Shown here one piece after another: positions 33,592 to 42,364 of a DNA stretch of 64,000 nucleotides. The stretch's first letter is position 1. Every line of letters begins with the position of its first letter. The stretch covers positions 101,726 to 165,725 of the forward strand of contig JBGAPI010000002.1 in NCBI GenBank assembly GCA_044221335.1, read 5' to 3'. This DNA is from JBGAPI01 sp044221335 (GTDB lineage Bacteria > Pseudomonadota > Gammaproteobacteria > Xanthomonadales > Ahniellaceae). A program made the translations under genes and the position numbers. The notes beneath the pieces were generated by a model. It was not told the origin of the DNA. It ran no database searches and was given only the letters and a program-made list of their open reading frames with translations.

Positions 33592-35994
33592 ATGCGCTTC
33601 CGTTCCCTTGCCTGCGGCCTGCTGCTTTCCGCCGCCCCGCTGTTCGCCGCCGCCTCGTCGCAGCCGCCCAGCTCCGCGATCACCTACCAGGGCCAGCTGA
33701 AGGTCTCCGGGGCGCCCGCCAACGGCACCTACGACCTGCGCTTCACGCTCTACAGCGACCCCTTCATCCCGCTCACCGCGGCGCCGCCGATCACGGTCGA
33801 CAACCTCGTCGTGTCGAACGGCCTGATCACCCAGGCGCTCGACTTCGGCTTCGCCCCCGCGGCCAACGGCGACGGCCTGTTCCTCGGCATCGAGGTGCGC
33901 GACGGCGCGTCGACCGGCGCCTACACCGCGCTGGCACCGCTCGTCGAGCTGACGCCGAACTACCTCAGCCAGTACGCCCTCGGCGCCGACCAGGCGCGCA
34001 CCGTCGCCGACAACGGCGTCACCAGCGCCAGCATCGCCACCGGCACCATCACCAGCAGCGACTTCGCCGCCGGTGCGGTGGCCACCGTCGCGATCGCCGA
34101 CGGCGCGGTCAATTCGGCGAAGATCTTCGACGGCAGCATCGTCGCCGCGGACCTCGCGGCCAATGCCGTGACCTCGGCGAAGATCGCCGACGGCAGCATC
34201 ACCGACGCCGACATCAACCCGACCCTGGTCCAGCGCCGGGTGAACGGCACCTGCGCCGCCGGCAGCTCCATCCGCGCGGTCGCTGCCGACGGCAGCGTGA
34301 CCTGCCAGGCCGACGGCGGCGGCGACGCCAGTACCCTGTGGTCGCTCTCCGGCAACGCCGGCCTCGGCAGCGCCAGCTATCTCGGCACCAGCGACAACGT
34401 CCCGCTGATCCTCAAGGTCAACCAGACGCGCGTGGCCTATTTCACGCCGACCGGCAACACGCCGAGCATCGCCTTCGGCGGCGGCGCCAACACCATCGGG
34501 ACGAATGCCGTCGGCGTGACGATCGGCGGCGGCGGTGCCACCTCGTCGACCGGCGCCAACCTCGCCTACGACGACTTCACCACGATCTCCGGCGGCGTCG
34601 GCAACCAGGCCGGCAACAGCGACGCGACGACCCTTACCGGCATCTTCGCGACGATCGGTGGTGGCCACAACAACGCGGCGAACGGCGCCAACAGTTCCGT
34701 CGGCGGCGGCAGCGGCAACGTCGCCGGTGGCGGTGCGGTGGTGGCGGGCGGCGTCAGCAACAACGCCACCGGGCTCTATTCGGCCGTCGCTGGCGGCAAC
34801 GGAAACAACGCCTCGACGACCTATTCCACGGTGGCGGGAGGCAACAACAACTACGCCGACGGCGCGCAGTCCACGGTCGGCGGCGGCAGCGGCAACACCG
34901 CCGGCAGCGCGAGCGCCGTGGTCGCCGGCGGCAACGCCAACACCGCGAGCGGCCCTGCGGCCGTCGTCTCGGGTGGCGAGAGCAACATCGCGAGCGCACT
35001 CGACACGACCATCGGCGGCGGCACCACCAACGTCGCCAACGCGAACTACGCGACCGTCGCCGGCGGCTTCCACGGCACCGCGAGCGGAGCCTTCGCGACG
35101 GTCGGCGGCGGCAACGGCAATATCGCCAGCGGCAATTCGTCGACCATTCCAGGTGGATTCAACAACACCGCCATCGGCAAATACAGCTTCGCCGCCGGCA
35201 TCAACGCGAAGGCCGCGCACGACGGCAGCTTCGTCTGGTCGGACAACCTCGGCGGCGTGACCACGTCGACCGCGGACAACCAGTTCGTCGTCCGCGCCAA
35301 CGGCGGTGTCGGCATCAACGGGTCGTCGCCGACCGATATCGAGCTCACGGTGCTTCCCAACAGCAGCGGCGCCGACTATCCGAACCTGTTCCTGCAGCAG
35401 AGGATCGGCAGCGGCGTGCTGCTGTCGTCCGGCAACGGCTCCAGCGCGGCCGCGAACAATGCCGCCTTCTACGTCGACCAGTACAACGGATCGGCGCAGG
35501 TGCCGTTGATGCAGATCGCCCCGAACCGCGACCTCACCGTGTACGCCGCCGCGATCAAGCCCGGCGGAGGAACCTGGTCGACGACCTCGGACCGTCGGTT
35601 GAAGAGGAACATCGCGCCGCTCGATGGCGCGCTGGATCGGCTGTTGCGACTGCGCGGCACCACCTACGAATACATCGATCCGGCGAAGGCGATCGGCCTT
35701 CCGGGCCGGCAGACCGGCTTCATCGCGCAGGAAGTCGCAGAGGTATTCCCGGAGTGGGTCAGCACCGGCCCGAATGGCTATCTGATGGTCACCGTGCGCG
35801 GCTTCGAGGCGCTGACCGTCGAGGCGCTGCGCGAACTCAAGGCCGAGGGTGACGTGCGGATCGAGGCACTGACCGCGGACAACGCGGCGTTGCGCGCGGA
35901 CAACGCCGCGCTGGCCGACCGGCTGGCGCGGATCGAGCAGGCGCTGGGCCTCGCCGACACCGCGACGTCCGCGCGCGGGAGCGAGCAGCCATGA
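33592..35994 (+). CDS. YadA-head-like beta-roll protein with C-terminal S74 chaperone
   Basis: The 800-residue protein has a signal peptide (MRFRSLACGLLLSAAPLFAA). A beta-rich N-terminal part (ITYQGQLKVSGAPANGTYDL) and a region of pentapeptide-like turns (SAKIADGSITDADIN) come next. Then follow about 13 repeats of 15 residues (IGGGHNNAANG, VAGGNGNNAST, VGGGSGNTAGS) typical of the left-handed roll of YadA/Hia heads. The C-terminus is a peptidase_S74 intramolecular chaperone (TSDRRLKRNIAPLDGALDRL, GFIAQEVAEVFPE). Ser666 and Lys671 have the five-residue spacing of the known cleavage dyad. It is therefore expected to trimerise, cleave itself and remain on or leave the surface as an adhesin. The stop overlaps the next gene. 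Confidence 0.85.
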   Translation: MRFRSLACGLLLSAAPLFAAASSQPPSSAITYQGQLKVSGAPANGTYDLRFTLYSDPFIPLTAAPPITVDNLVVSNGLITQALDFGFAPAANGDGLFLGIEVRDGASTGAYTALAPLVELTPNYLSQYALGADQARTVADNGVTSASIATGTITSSDFAAGAVATVAIADGAVNSAKIFDGSIVAADLAANAVTSAKIADGSITDADINPTLVQRRVNGTCAAGSSIRAVAADGSVTCQADGGGDASTLWSLSGNAGLGSASYLGTSDNVPLILKVNQTRVAYFTPTGNTPSIAFGGGANTIGTNAVGVTIGGGGATSSTGANLAYDDFTTISGGVGNQAGNSDATTLTGIFATIGGGHNNAANGANSSVGGGSGNVAGGGAVVAGGVSNNATGLYSAVAGGNGNNASTTYSTVAGGNNNYADGAQSTVGGGSGNTAGSASAVVAGGNANTASGPAAVVSGGESNIASALDTTIGGGTTNVANANYATVAGGFHGTASGAFATVGGGNGNIASGNSSTIPGGFNNTAIGKYSFAAGINAKAAHDGSFVWSDNLGGVTTSTADNQFVVRANGGVGINGSSPTDIELTVLPNSSGADYPNLFLQQRIGSGVLLSSGNGSSAAANNAAFYVDQYNGSAQVPLMQIAPNRDLTVYAAAIKPGGGTWSTTSDRRLKRNIAPLDGALDRLLRLRGTTYEYIDPAKAIGLPGRQTGFIAQEVAEVFPEWVSTGPNGYLMVTVRGFEALTVEALRELKAEGDVRIEALTADNAALRADNAALADRLARIEQALGLADTATSARGSEQP
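34585..35190 (+). repeat. Imperfect 45-bp coding repeats (beta-roll region)
   Basis: About 13 imperfect units of mostly 45 bp encode 15-residue modules of the type (V/I)xGGxxNxAxGxxxT. Each unit carries a GGCGGC core. The repeat is a protein-level feature of the surface protein and could change length by recombination. Confidence 0.7.
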
Positions 35995-36260
35995 GACGCC
36001 TCGCATTCCTCACCGTCGCCGCGGCGCTCGCCTGGCCCGCCGAGGCACAGCAGGCCGGTGTCTACGATCTGACCTGGTCGACCGTCGATCAGGGCGGCGC
36101 GCGGGTCAGCGGAGGCGTCTATGCCCTCGACGGCACCATCGGGCAAGCCGACGCGGCCGCCATCGTGAGTGGCGGCGTGTACAGCGTGGCGGGCGGCTAC
36201 TGGCCCGGAGTACAACCCAACGGAACCACCACGGTGCTGTTCAAGGACGGATTCGAGTAG
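35991..36260 (+). CDS. Small secreted protein with DGFE C-terminus
   Basis: The 89-residue product has a signal peptide (MRRLAFLTVAAALAWPAEAQ) and about 69 mature residues. The mature part contains a short duplication: VSGGVYALDGTIGQADAA, then VSGGVYSVAGGYWPG. It ends VLFKDGFE, the same kind of tail as the protein ending at 6427. Its ATG overlaps the stop of the beta-roll protein (ATGA), so the two are cotranslated and may act together at the surface. The family is unknown. Confidence 0.75.
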   Translation: MRRLAFLTVAAALAWPAEAQQAGVYDLTWSTVDQGGARVSGGVYALDGTIGQADAAAIVSGGVYSVAGGYWPGVQPNGTTTVLFKDGFE

Positions 36261-36375
36261 CGCGGGCATGCCCGCCATGGCCTCGGCAGCTCGCGTCGGC
36301 GCGCAATGCGCGCCCTGCCGTCAGCATCTTCGCGACTTCGCTCGCATCAGCATCGTGCAGCGCTCGTCCTACGCG

Positions 36376-36425
36376 AAAAACGAAACCCCGCCGCCGCCGC
36401 GACATCTTCGCGGTCGGGGGCGGGG
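36376..36425 (-). terminator. Intrinsic terminator of the alkaline phosphatase gene
   Basis: On the minus strand a GC-rich stem (CCCCGCCCCCGACCGCG pairing with CGCGGCGGCGGCGGGG) is followed by TTTCGTTTTT. It lies 24 bases after the phosphatase stop. GGCGCGCAATGCGCGCC at 36299-36315 is a separate perfect hairpin after the plus-strand gene. Confidence 0.7.
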
Positions 36426-36448
36426 CCCGTAGAGTCGATCGATGCGGA

Positions 36449-38485
36449 TCAGAGGCTTCCGCCGACGGCCTGGGCCAGCTTGAAGAACACGTCGGTGTTG
36501 TCGAGGGTGCCGGCGAAGCTCGACGCGCCGGCGCCGTAGGCCGACAGCGGCACGTCGCTCGCCGTGTGCACCGCCTGGTCGCCCGGCACCTGGCCGGTGA
36601 TCAGGTAACCGATGTCCTTGTTGCGGACGCTCGGATTCGCCGGCGAAGCGGCTGGCGGGAACGGCTGCTGCGAGTCCTTGGTCGGGAACAGATGGGGCAG
36701 CCAGGTCTCGTAGCGGTCGGCGTTCGCGCCGTAGCCGATCAGCATCTTGAAGTCGACTGCGGTGGTGGTCGGATAGCCGTCCGCGGCGATCGTGTACTTC
36801 GGGAACTTCGCCGCCTCGTAGGTGCCGACGGCGGCGTTGCCGGCGGCCGGGGCCGCCTTCAACGCGGCGTCGGTCATCGTGGTCGCGCCGATGATCGCGG
36901 CGCCGGAACACTCGTGGTCGGCAGTGACGATCACCAGGGTGTCCGGATGCCCGGCGGCGAACTTCTTCGCGACCGCAACGGCGCGGTCGAACTCGATCAC
37001 CTCGAGCACCCAGCGGTCGGAGTCCATCAGGTGCGCCTGCTTGTCGATCGACGCGCCCTCGATCATCGCGACGAAGCCGTTCGGATTCTTCGCCAGCACC
37101 TGCAGCGCCGCGTCGGTCATCTCGTCGAGCATCGGCTGGTCGGGGAAGCCGAAGGCATCGACGACGGAACGATCGCCGCGGCGGCCGGCGATCTTGTCGA
37201 AGGACACGTTCATGTTGGAGTACGCGAACAGGCCGAGCAGGCGGTCGGGCGTGCCGCCGGCGAAGGCCGCATCGAGGCCGCTCCTGTCCGGGGCGTAGGC
37301 GAAGCCGGCGCTCCGGAAGTCCGCGATCAGGTCGCGCTCCGGATCGAGCCTGCCCTTCGCGATGCCCCAGCCGGCGACGAGGTCGTCGCCCGCCACGTAG
37401 TCGTTGGCGCCACGGCGCTGCGAGCCGTTGACCGGCTGCGGCGACACGCTGTTGCCCGGGTTCGGCAGGAACCACTTGCGGCCGCCGCCCATCAGCACGG
37501 TCAGCCCGGTAGCGGCGCGGTCGTCGAGGAACTGGTCGACGATGCCGGTGCCGTTGCCGCGCGCCGCGGTGTGCACGGCGTTGGACGCGGGCGTCGCGTC
37601 GAACACGTCGGCGGTGGTGACGATGCCGAGCGATTTTCCGGACAGTGCGTGCAGGTACTCGGACAGGTACTCGACCCGCGGATTGTCGAAGGCGTCCACG
37701 GTGTCGTCGGGGAACACGCCCTCCTCGTTGTTGTTGCTCTTGTTGCCGGTGACGTAGTTCTGCATGCCCGGCGCGGAATCGGTGACGATCGAATTCAGCG
37801 ACGCCGTCATCACCATCGCGGTGTTCGGGAACGTGTCCATCGCCAGCGGGTTCTTCGCCTTGCCCTGCGCGTAGCCGCGCATGATCCGCGCGGCGGTGCG
37901 CTGCGACGCGCCCATGCCGTCGCCCAGCATCACGATGATGTTTTTCGCGCCGCGGCCCTCGCCGAGGCCGATGATCTCGAAGTTGCCCTTCGCGACGACA
38001 CTGCTGCCGTCATTCTGGGTCGCGACCACCGACAGTTCATGCACGCCGACGGCGTAGTGGGCGTAGGCGCGCCACGACGACACCACGCTGCCCTCCGCGA
38101 GGCCGGCGACGAGCTTGCAGCCGCCGGCACCGGTGGTGAGGTGGGTCGTCGCGTTCACGCAGCTCGTCGCGCCGGCGGCTTCCTCGATCCGGCCGAGCCG
38201 CGCGGAGAGCGGGAGCGGCGTCCCGAACACGAAGGTCGGGCGATTGACCCAGTTGCCGTCGACATAGAAGTCGACGGTCGCGATGGCCTTGCCGGCGTCC
38301 GGCTGCACGGTCGCCTGCAGGTCGAAGCGCTGGCCCTGCAGGAAGCGCGACACCAGCGGCGCGGCATTGCCGGTCGCGAACAGCTCGGACGGCGGCGTGA
38401 GGCGGGAGATCCGCGCGGCGCCGGCGTCGGCGCTCGCGAGCAGCAGCGCCGCGGCCAGCGGCCATGGCAGTCGACGGGTGGACAT
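36449..38485 (-). CDS. Secreted alkaline phosphatase (PhoA superfamily)
   Basis: The 678-residue protein has a signal peptide (to about residue 23), a 150-residue beta domain and then an alkaline phosphatase domain. Metal and catalytic motifs are present: NIIVMLGDGMG (Asp189), the nucleophile in VTDSAPGM (Ser237), MIEGASIDKQAH and TADHECSG. It should hydrolyse phosphate monoesters in the periplasm or outside, giving phosphate. The N-terminal extension (LQATVQPDAGKAIATVDFYV) is Ig-like. The product of the gene just upstream is also secreted; the two may be cotranscribed (26-base gap). Confidence 0.9.
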   Translation of the reverse strand: MSTRRLPWPLAAALLLASADAGAARISRLTPPSELFATGNAAPLVSRFLQGQRFDLQATVQPDAGKAIATVDFYVDGNWVNRPTFVFGTPLPLSARLGRIEEAAGATSCVNATTHLTTGAGGCKLVAGLAEGSVVSSWRAYAHYAVGVHELSVVATQNDGSSVVAKGNFEIIGLGEGRGAKNIIVMLGDGMGASQRTAARIMRGYAQGKAKNPLAMDTFPNTAMVMTASLNSIVTDSAPGMQNYVTGNKSNNNEEGVFPDDTVDAFDNPRVEYLSEYLHALSGKSLGIVTTADVFDATPASNAVHTAARGNGTGIVDQFLDDRAATGLTVLMGGGRKWFLPNPGNSVSPQPVNGSQRRGANDYVAGDDLVAGWGIAKGRLDPERDLIADFRSAGFAYAPDRSGLDAAFAGGTPDRLLGLFAYSNMNVSFDKIAGRRGDRSVVDAFGFPDQPMLDEMTDAALQVLAKNPNGFVAMIEGASIDKQAHLMDSDRWVLEVIEFDRAVAVAKKFAAGHPDTLVIVTADHECSGAAIIGATTMTDAALKAAPAAGNAAVGTYEAAKFPKYTIAADGYPTTTAVDFKMLIGYGANADRYETWLPHLFPTKDSQQPFPPAASPANPSVRNKDIGYLITGQVPGDQAVHTASDVPLSAYGAGASSFAGTLDNTDVFFKLAQAVGGSL

Positions 38486-38511
38486 GGTGGATCCTCGGTC
38501 GGGGAAAGGGC

Positions 38512-39063
38512 TCAGGGGGCGACGTGACGCGGCGGCTTCGACGACGCCGGCGCGCGCAGCGCGCGGCTCGCCGCGGCATCGAGCCGCAGGCGGATGCCTT
38601 CGACGCGGCCGTCGTCCGCATCGGCGCGCACGCCGACGGCGAGCGTGCCGGTGAACACCAGCAGTCCGGCGCGGAACGGAATGTCGGTCGTGGCGTCGGG
38701 AAGTTCGACCGCGATCGCGGTCGGCGGCAGGTCGTCGGCCAGCGGCTCGTCGTCGCCGTCCAGCGCGACCGGCAGCGGCGCGAACAGGAAATGGCCCCGC
38801 GGCGCATGCGCCTCGCGCACCATGTAGCCGACCACGCGCACACGCCGGCCGTCGAGTTCGCGGGCGCGCTCCGACAGCTCGAGGCCCTCGGGGCCGATCG
38901 GCATCCGGAACAGCTCGGTGAAGCGCAGCTCGGCGACACCGCGCGGCGGCGCGGACAGGGGCGCGCGCACCTCGATCCCGCGCTCGGGTCCCTCCCTTGC
39001 GCTCGCCGACGCCGCGCACAGCGCGAGTCCAGCGATGATCATCGACCGCGGCATCCGGCGCAT
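38512..39063 (-). CDS. Secreted OB-fold-like protein, partner of alkaline phosphatase
   Basis: GAGAGGCAGGG just upstream supports ATG 39063 and 183 residues with a signal peptide (SMIIAGLALCAASASA). The core (ELDGRRVRVVGYMVREAHAP, FLFAPLPVAL, DDLPPTAIAVELPD) resembles the small OB-fold proteins that some bacteria encode near phosphatases. The exact family is not recognised. Its position 26 bases before the phosphatase gene suggests a shared message and an envelope role. Confidence 0.65.
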   Translation of the reverse strand: MRRMPRSMIIAGLALCAASASAREGPERGIEVRAPLSAPPRGVAELRFTELFRMPIGPEGLELSERARELDGRRVRVVGYMVREAHAPRGHFLFAPLPVALDGDDEPLADDLPPTAIAVELPDATTDIPFRAGLLVFTGTLAVGVRADADDGRVEGIRLRLDAAASRALRAPASSKPPRHVAP

Positions 39064-39348
39064 CCCTGCCTCTCCGTCCAAAGCGGTGCGCAGAGTGGCG
39101 CCGCACTATGACGCGGCGGTGAAGCGACGATGTCCTCGCGAATGCGCCGCGGCGCAGGAGAGCAGCGCGCTCGGCCGAGCACCGATCCGCGATCCGGATA
39201 TGCCGATCCGCCATGGCGACACGGCCGGAAAAGCCGCCCGCTCGGCGAATTCGAAGGCAGGAAAACACCCGACCCGGCCTGCATTTTAGTTAGCGAAATT
39301 GGCCGATCCTGGAACCTGACAAACAAACATTTGAATTGTGACAAAGCG

Positions 39349-39377
39349 TTGACGCGGATATGACCGGTCACTACTGT
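39349..39377 (+). promoter_or_regulatory. Sigma-70-type promoter of the exporter/Nad cluster
   Basis: TTGACG (39349-39354), a 17-base spacer and TACTGT (39372-39377) form a good promoter. An unusually AT-rich stretch upstream (39285-39345) could act as an UP element. Start of transcription is expected near 39384. Confidence 0.65.
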
Positions 39378-39383
39378 TCGCGC

Positions 39384-39828
39384 CCGCTTCAATGGAATGA
39401 GTTAAGGCGGAGCAGCGTCCTGGAGAGACGAATGAGCTTCTGAATGCCCGGGCAGCCGCGGGCCGGATCGGGTCGCTGCCGTCGCCGCGCGCCGCGCCGT
39501 CGCTTCGATTTCGGACCAGGCGCAGCGCAGTATGGCCGGGCTCGACTTCATCGCATTCGGCGAAATCCCGGTCTCGAACTAAGTATTCCGCCGTATCGCG
39601 GGCGTCGCCGTGGGGCGCGACCGCTGTCGGGGAGGGTTTGCCGCATCCGGCTCGCATTCGTGGACGGCGGCGAGAAGCACGAACACGGACGCGAACACCG
39701 GCGTCGAGCGCCCGGCGCCGACGCCGTAACGATTCATCGCCGCGCGACAGGACGATCGCGGGACGACCCCCGGAATCAGGGAAACCTCGATTCCGCCGAC
39801 CCTTTCCATGTGCATTCAGGAGGATTGC
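39384..39828 (+). promoter_or_regulatory. Long leader before the exporter/Nad cluster
   Basis: About 445 bases separate the predicted transcription start from the first convincing gene start. Near its beginning is GGAGAG followed by a minimal three-codon frame, ATG AGC TTC TGA (39432-39443). After it the leader holds only GC-rich frames with no recognisable protein. I see no known riboswitch consensus. A long leader of this kind may carry post-initiation control. Confidence 0.35.
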
Positions 39829-40548
39829 ATGCAGGAGATTCTGGAGCCGACGCCGGTCGGCCGCACCGTCGTCGACGGGATCCGGGAGGTCGTCCGCAAT
39901 GTCGAATACAAGGACTGGATGTTCGACGTGGAGGAAACCCACGGCGGCGTGATCCTGCTGAAGGTCCTGCCGAGTGCGGAGACGTTCGCGCTCGGGCCCG
40001 AGATCGCGCCGTTCACGACCTGGTACATCGACGAGGACATCACGTTCCAGCAGATCATCCAGCTGCTGTTCCAGGCGATCTCGGTCATCGAGAAGAGCGT
40101 CGTCAGCAGCGAATTCCTCTACCGCGACGTGCAGATCTTCCGGCCGCACGAGAAGACCGACAAGTACATCAAGGCCGAGAACCGCATCGTCGACCCGAAG
40201 AAGGCCTGGGTCATCCGTTCGCTCGCGGACATCCAGAAGATCGTCGCCGAGATCCGCTTCCGGCACTGGGAATTCCGGGTCTTCGAGGAGAACGGCGTGC
40301 CGCTGCTGCAGATCCAGTTCAGCGATTTCGACTCGCTGACCGGGACCGTGGGCATGCAGTACTCCCGCCGCTGGGTCTTCACCTACCAGGAGATGGGCGA
40401 GATGCAGGTGCTGCAGACCTGCTACCTCGCGGTGTCGACCGCGGTGCGGCACGAGTGCCGCGAGCAGTTCCTGTACAAGAAGAAGTGGATCTCCAATCCC
40501 CACCGCAGCGTCGCGCTCCTGGTCGAGGAACGGCACGGTGGGCGATAG
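39829..40548 (+). CDS. Unknown protein heading the ABC exporter cluster
   Basis: AGGAGG five bases before ATG 39829 is one of the best ribosome-binding sites in the window. The 239-residue product has no signal or membrane helix. Segments include FTTWYIDEDITFQQIIQLLF, FLYRDVQIFRPHEKTDK and FRHWEFRVFEENGVPLLQI. It is rich in aromatic and charged residues, as in a soluble beta-sandwich. I do not recognise the family. Its 3' end overlaps the GTG of the ABC ATPase gene, so it is probably a cytoplasmic partner of the transporter or of its substrate. Confidence 0.75.
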   Translation: MQEILEPTPVGRTVVDGIREVVRNVEYKDWMFDVEETHGGVILLKVLPSAETFALGPEIAPFTTWYIDEDITFQQIIQLLFQAISVIEKSVVSSEFLYRDVQIFRPHEKTDKYIKAENRIVDPKKAWVIRSLADIQKIVAEIRFRHWEFRVFEENGVPLLQIQFSDFDSLTGTVGMQYSRRWVFTYQEMGEMQVLQTCYLAVSTAVRHECREQFLYKKKWISNPHRSVALLVEERHGGR

Positions 40549-41548
40549 GCTCGTCGAGGTGGTCGGAATCGGCAAGACCTTCAGGACCGAGCTGAAGGAA
40601 CCGGGCCTCGCCGCGTCGCTCCGGAGCCTGTGGCGGAAGCGCTGGCGCGAGGTGCGCGCGCTGGACGATGTCTGCATGGACGTGCGCGAGGGCGAAGTCG
40701 TGGGCCTGCTCGGCGCGAACGGCGCCGGCAAGACCACGCTGCTGAAGATCCTCGCCGGCATCATCCGCCCGACGGCGGGCACGGCCCGCGTGCTCGGCCA
40801 CGATCCCTGGCAGCGCGACGACCGGATGCGCCGGCAGATCGCGCTGATCATGGGACAGAAGGCGCAGCTGTGGTGGGACCTGCCCGCCTCGGACTGCTTC
40901 GTGCTGCTGGGCGAGATCTACCGGGTGCCCGCGCCGGAGCTCCGCGCCTCGCTCGCGGACCTCCGCGATCGCCTCGGTGTCGGCCACCTGCTCGACGTGC
41001 CGATCCGCATGCTGAGCCTCGGCGAGCGGATGAAGATGGAGCTGATCGCGGCGCTGCTGCATCGGCCGCGGGTGCTGTTCCTGGACGAGCCGACGCTCGG
41101 ACTCGACGTCGCCGCGCAGCGCTCGATCCGCGAATTCCTGCGCGAGTACGTCGCGGCGTACCGGCCCGCGGTGATCCTGACCAGCCACTACTTCGAGGAC
41201 ATCCGCAAGCTCTGCGACCGCGCGCTCGCGATCCGCGCCGGCGTGCTCACGAACCTGGGCTCGGTCGACGCGCTGGTCGCCGCCCATTCGCCGCGTCGCC
41301 TGATCCGGGCCGTCCTCGACGGCGGCAGCGGCAGCTTCCGGCCGGTGGACTTCGGCGCGTTCGGCCAGGTCGTCCGCTTCAGCAAGGACGAGCTGCTGCT
41401 CGAGGTGGAGCGCGACCGGGTGGCCGAGGCCGTGCAGGCCATTTTCAGGAGCCTCGCCGTCGTCGACCTCCGCATCGCCGAACCGGAAGACTCGGCCGTC
41501 TACGAATCGGTGCTCGGCGGCGTGCCCGGCGCGGCGGTCGGCTCGTGA
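40538..41548 (+). CDS. ABC transporter ATP-binding protein (ABC-2 exporter type)
   Basis: GTG 40538 gives 336 residues. Walker A is GANGAGKTT (59-67). The Q-loop region reads MGQKAQLWWDLPASD, the signature is LSLGER in place of LSGGQ, Walker B is VLFLDEPTLGLD and the H-loop is TSHYFED. About 100 C-terminal residues after the ATPase are typical of DrrA-like exporters. It overlaps the genes on both sides and should power the two permeases that follow. Confidence 0.9.
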   Translation: MGDRLVEVVGIGKTFRTELKEPGLAASLRSLWRKRWREVRALDDVCMDVREGEVVGLLGANGAGKTTLLKILAGIIRPTAGTARVLGHDPWQRDDRMRRQIALIMGQKAQLWWDLPASDCFVLLGEIYRVPAPELRASLADLRDRLGVGHLLDVPIRMLSLGERMKMELIAALLHRPRVLFLDEPTLGLDVAAQRSIREFLREYVAAYRPAVILTSHYFEDIRKLCDRALAIRAGVLTNLGSVDALVAAHSPRRLIRAVLDGGSGSFRPVDFGAFGQVVRFSKDELLLEVERDRVAEAVQAIFRSLAVVDLRIAEPEDSAVYESVLGGVPGAAVGS

Positions 41549-42354
41549 CGCCGTTCCGCGCCGTGGTGGCGATCGAGGCACGTGCGCGGATGAACTACCG
41601 CGCCGACTTCTGGGTGAGCTCGGTGCTCGGCTTCGCGGTCGAGGTGGCGGTCGTCTGGATCCTGTGGACCGCGATCTTCGCGGAGTCGCAGTCGGTCCGG
41701 ATCGCCGGCTTCGACGCGTCGACCATCTATCTCTACTACCTGCTGGTGATCCTGTTCGCGAAGGTGAGCCAGGGCGACCGCTCGGCGAACGACGCGGCCG
41801 AGGACATCTACCAGGGCAGCATGAACAAGTACGTGCTGATGCCGGTCCAGTACATCCGCTTCAAGTACGCGCAATACCTGGGACGGATGGTGCCGTCCTT
41901 CCTCCAGTTCCTGCTGTTCGCAGCGGCGCTCGCGACCGTGCTGCCGCTGCCGGCGGGAGTGCACCTCGACGCCGCCGCGGTCGCGATGTGCCTCGTGTCC
42001 CTCGTCCTCGCGAACCTGCTGCACTTCCTGATCGACATGCTGGTGCAGCTGTCCGCCTTCTGGCTCGGCAACGTTTCCGGGTTGCTGTCGATCAAGGCCT
42101 TCGTCGCCAGCATCCTCGGCGGCTATCTCCTGCCGATCGAGTTGTTCCCGGACGGCGTGCGCCGGGTCGTCGACCTGCTGCCCTTCCGGCACATCGTCAG
42201 CGCGCCGGTCGCGGCGCTGCTCGGCCGCGACGAATCGGCCTGGGCCTGGGCGACGCAGGCCACGCTGGCGCTGGCCTGGTGCATCGCGCTGTACGCGCTG
42301 TGCCAGCTCGCGTGGATCGCCGGCAAGTCGCGCTACTCCGGCGTCGGGATCTGA
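41545..42354 (+). CDS. ABC-2 family permease, first subunit
   Basis: GTG 41545 overlaps the ATPase stop (GTGA) and gives 269 residues with six membrane helices (VLGFAVEVAVVWILWTAIF, TIYLYYLLVILFAKVSQG, FLQFLLFAAALATVL). The layout, including DIYQGSMNKYVLMPVQYI after helix 2, fits the ABC-2 family with paired subunits (DUF990 type). It forms a heterodimeric export channel with the next gene's product. The substrate is unknown. Confidence 0.85.
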   Translation: MTPFRAVVAIEARARMNYRADFWVSSVLGFAVEVAVVWILWTAIFAESQSVRIAGFDASTIYLYYLLVILFAKVSQGDRSANDAAEDIYQGSMNKYVLMPVQYIRFKYAQYLGRMVPSFLQFLLFAAALATVLPLPAGVHLDAAAVAMCLVSLVLANLLHFLIDMLVQLSAFWLGNVSGLLSIKAFVASILGGYLLPIELFPDGVRRVVDLLPFRHIVSAPVAALLGRDESAWAWATQATLALAWCIALYALCQLAWIAGKSRYSGVGI

Positions 42355-42364
42355 CGAGGCCGCG

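Noticed and set aside
34585..35190. CRISPR array or DNA minisatellite
   Set aside because: The repeats are imperfect, have no unique spacers and translate into regular beta-roll modules of one protein.
36566..38527. Long plus-strand frame opposite the alkaline phosphatase
   Set aside because: The minus strand has all phosphatase motifs; the plus-strand product is Arg/Gly/Val-rich and matches nothing.
39444..40595. 383-codon frame across the leader and the first cluster gene
   Set aside because: It has no ribosome-binding site of quality, is Arg/Pro-rich and overlaps in another frame the gene that has AGGAGG.
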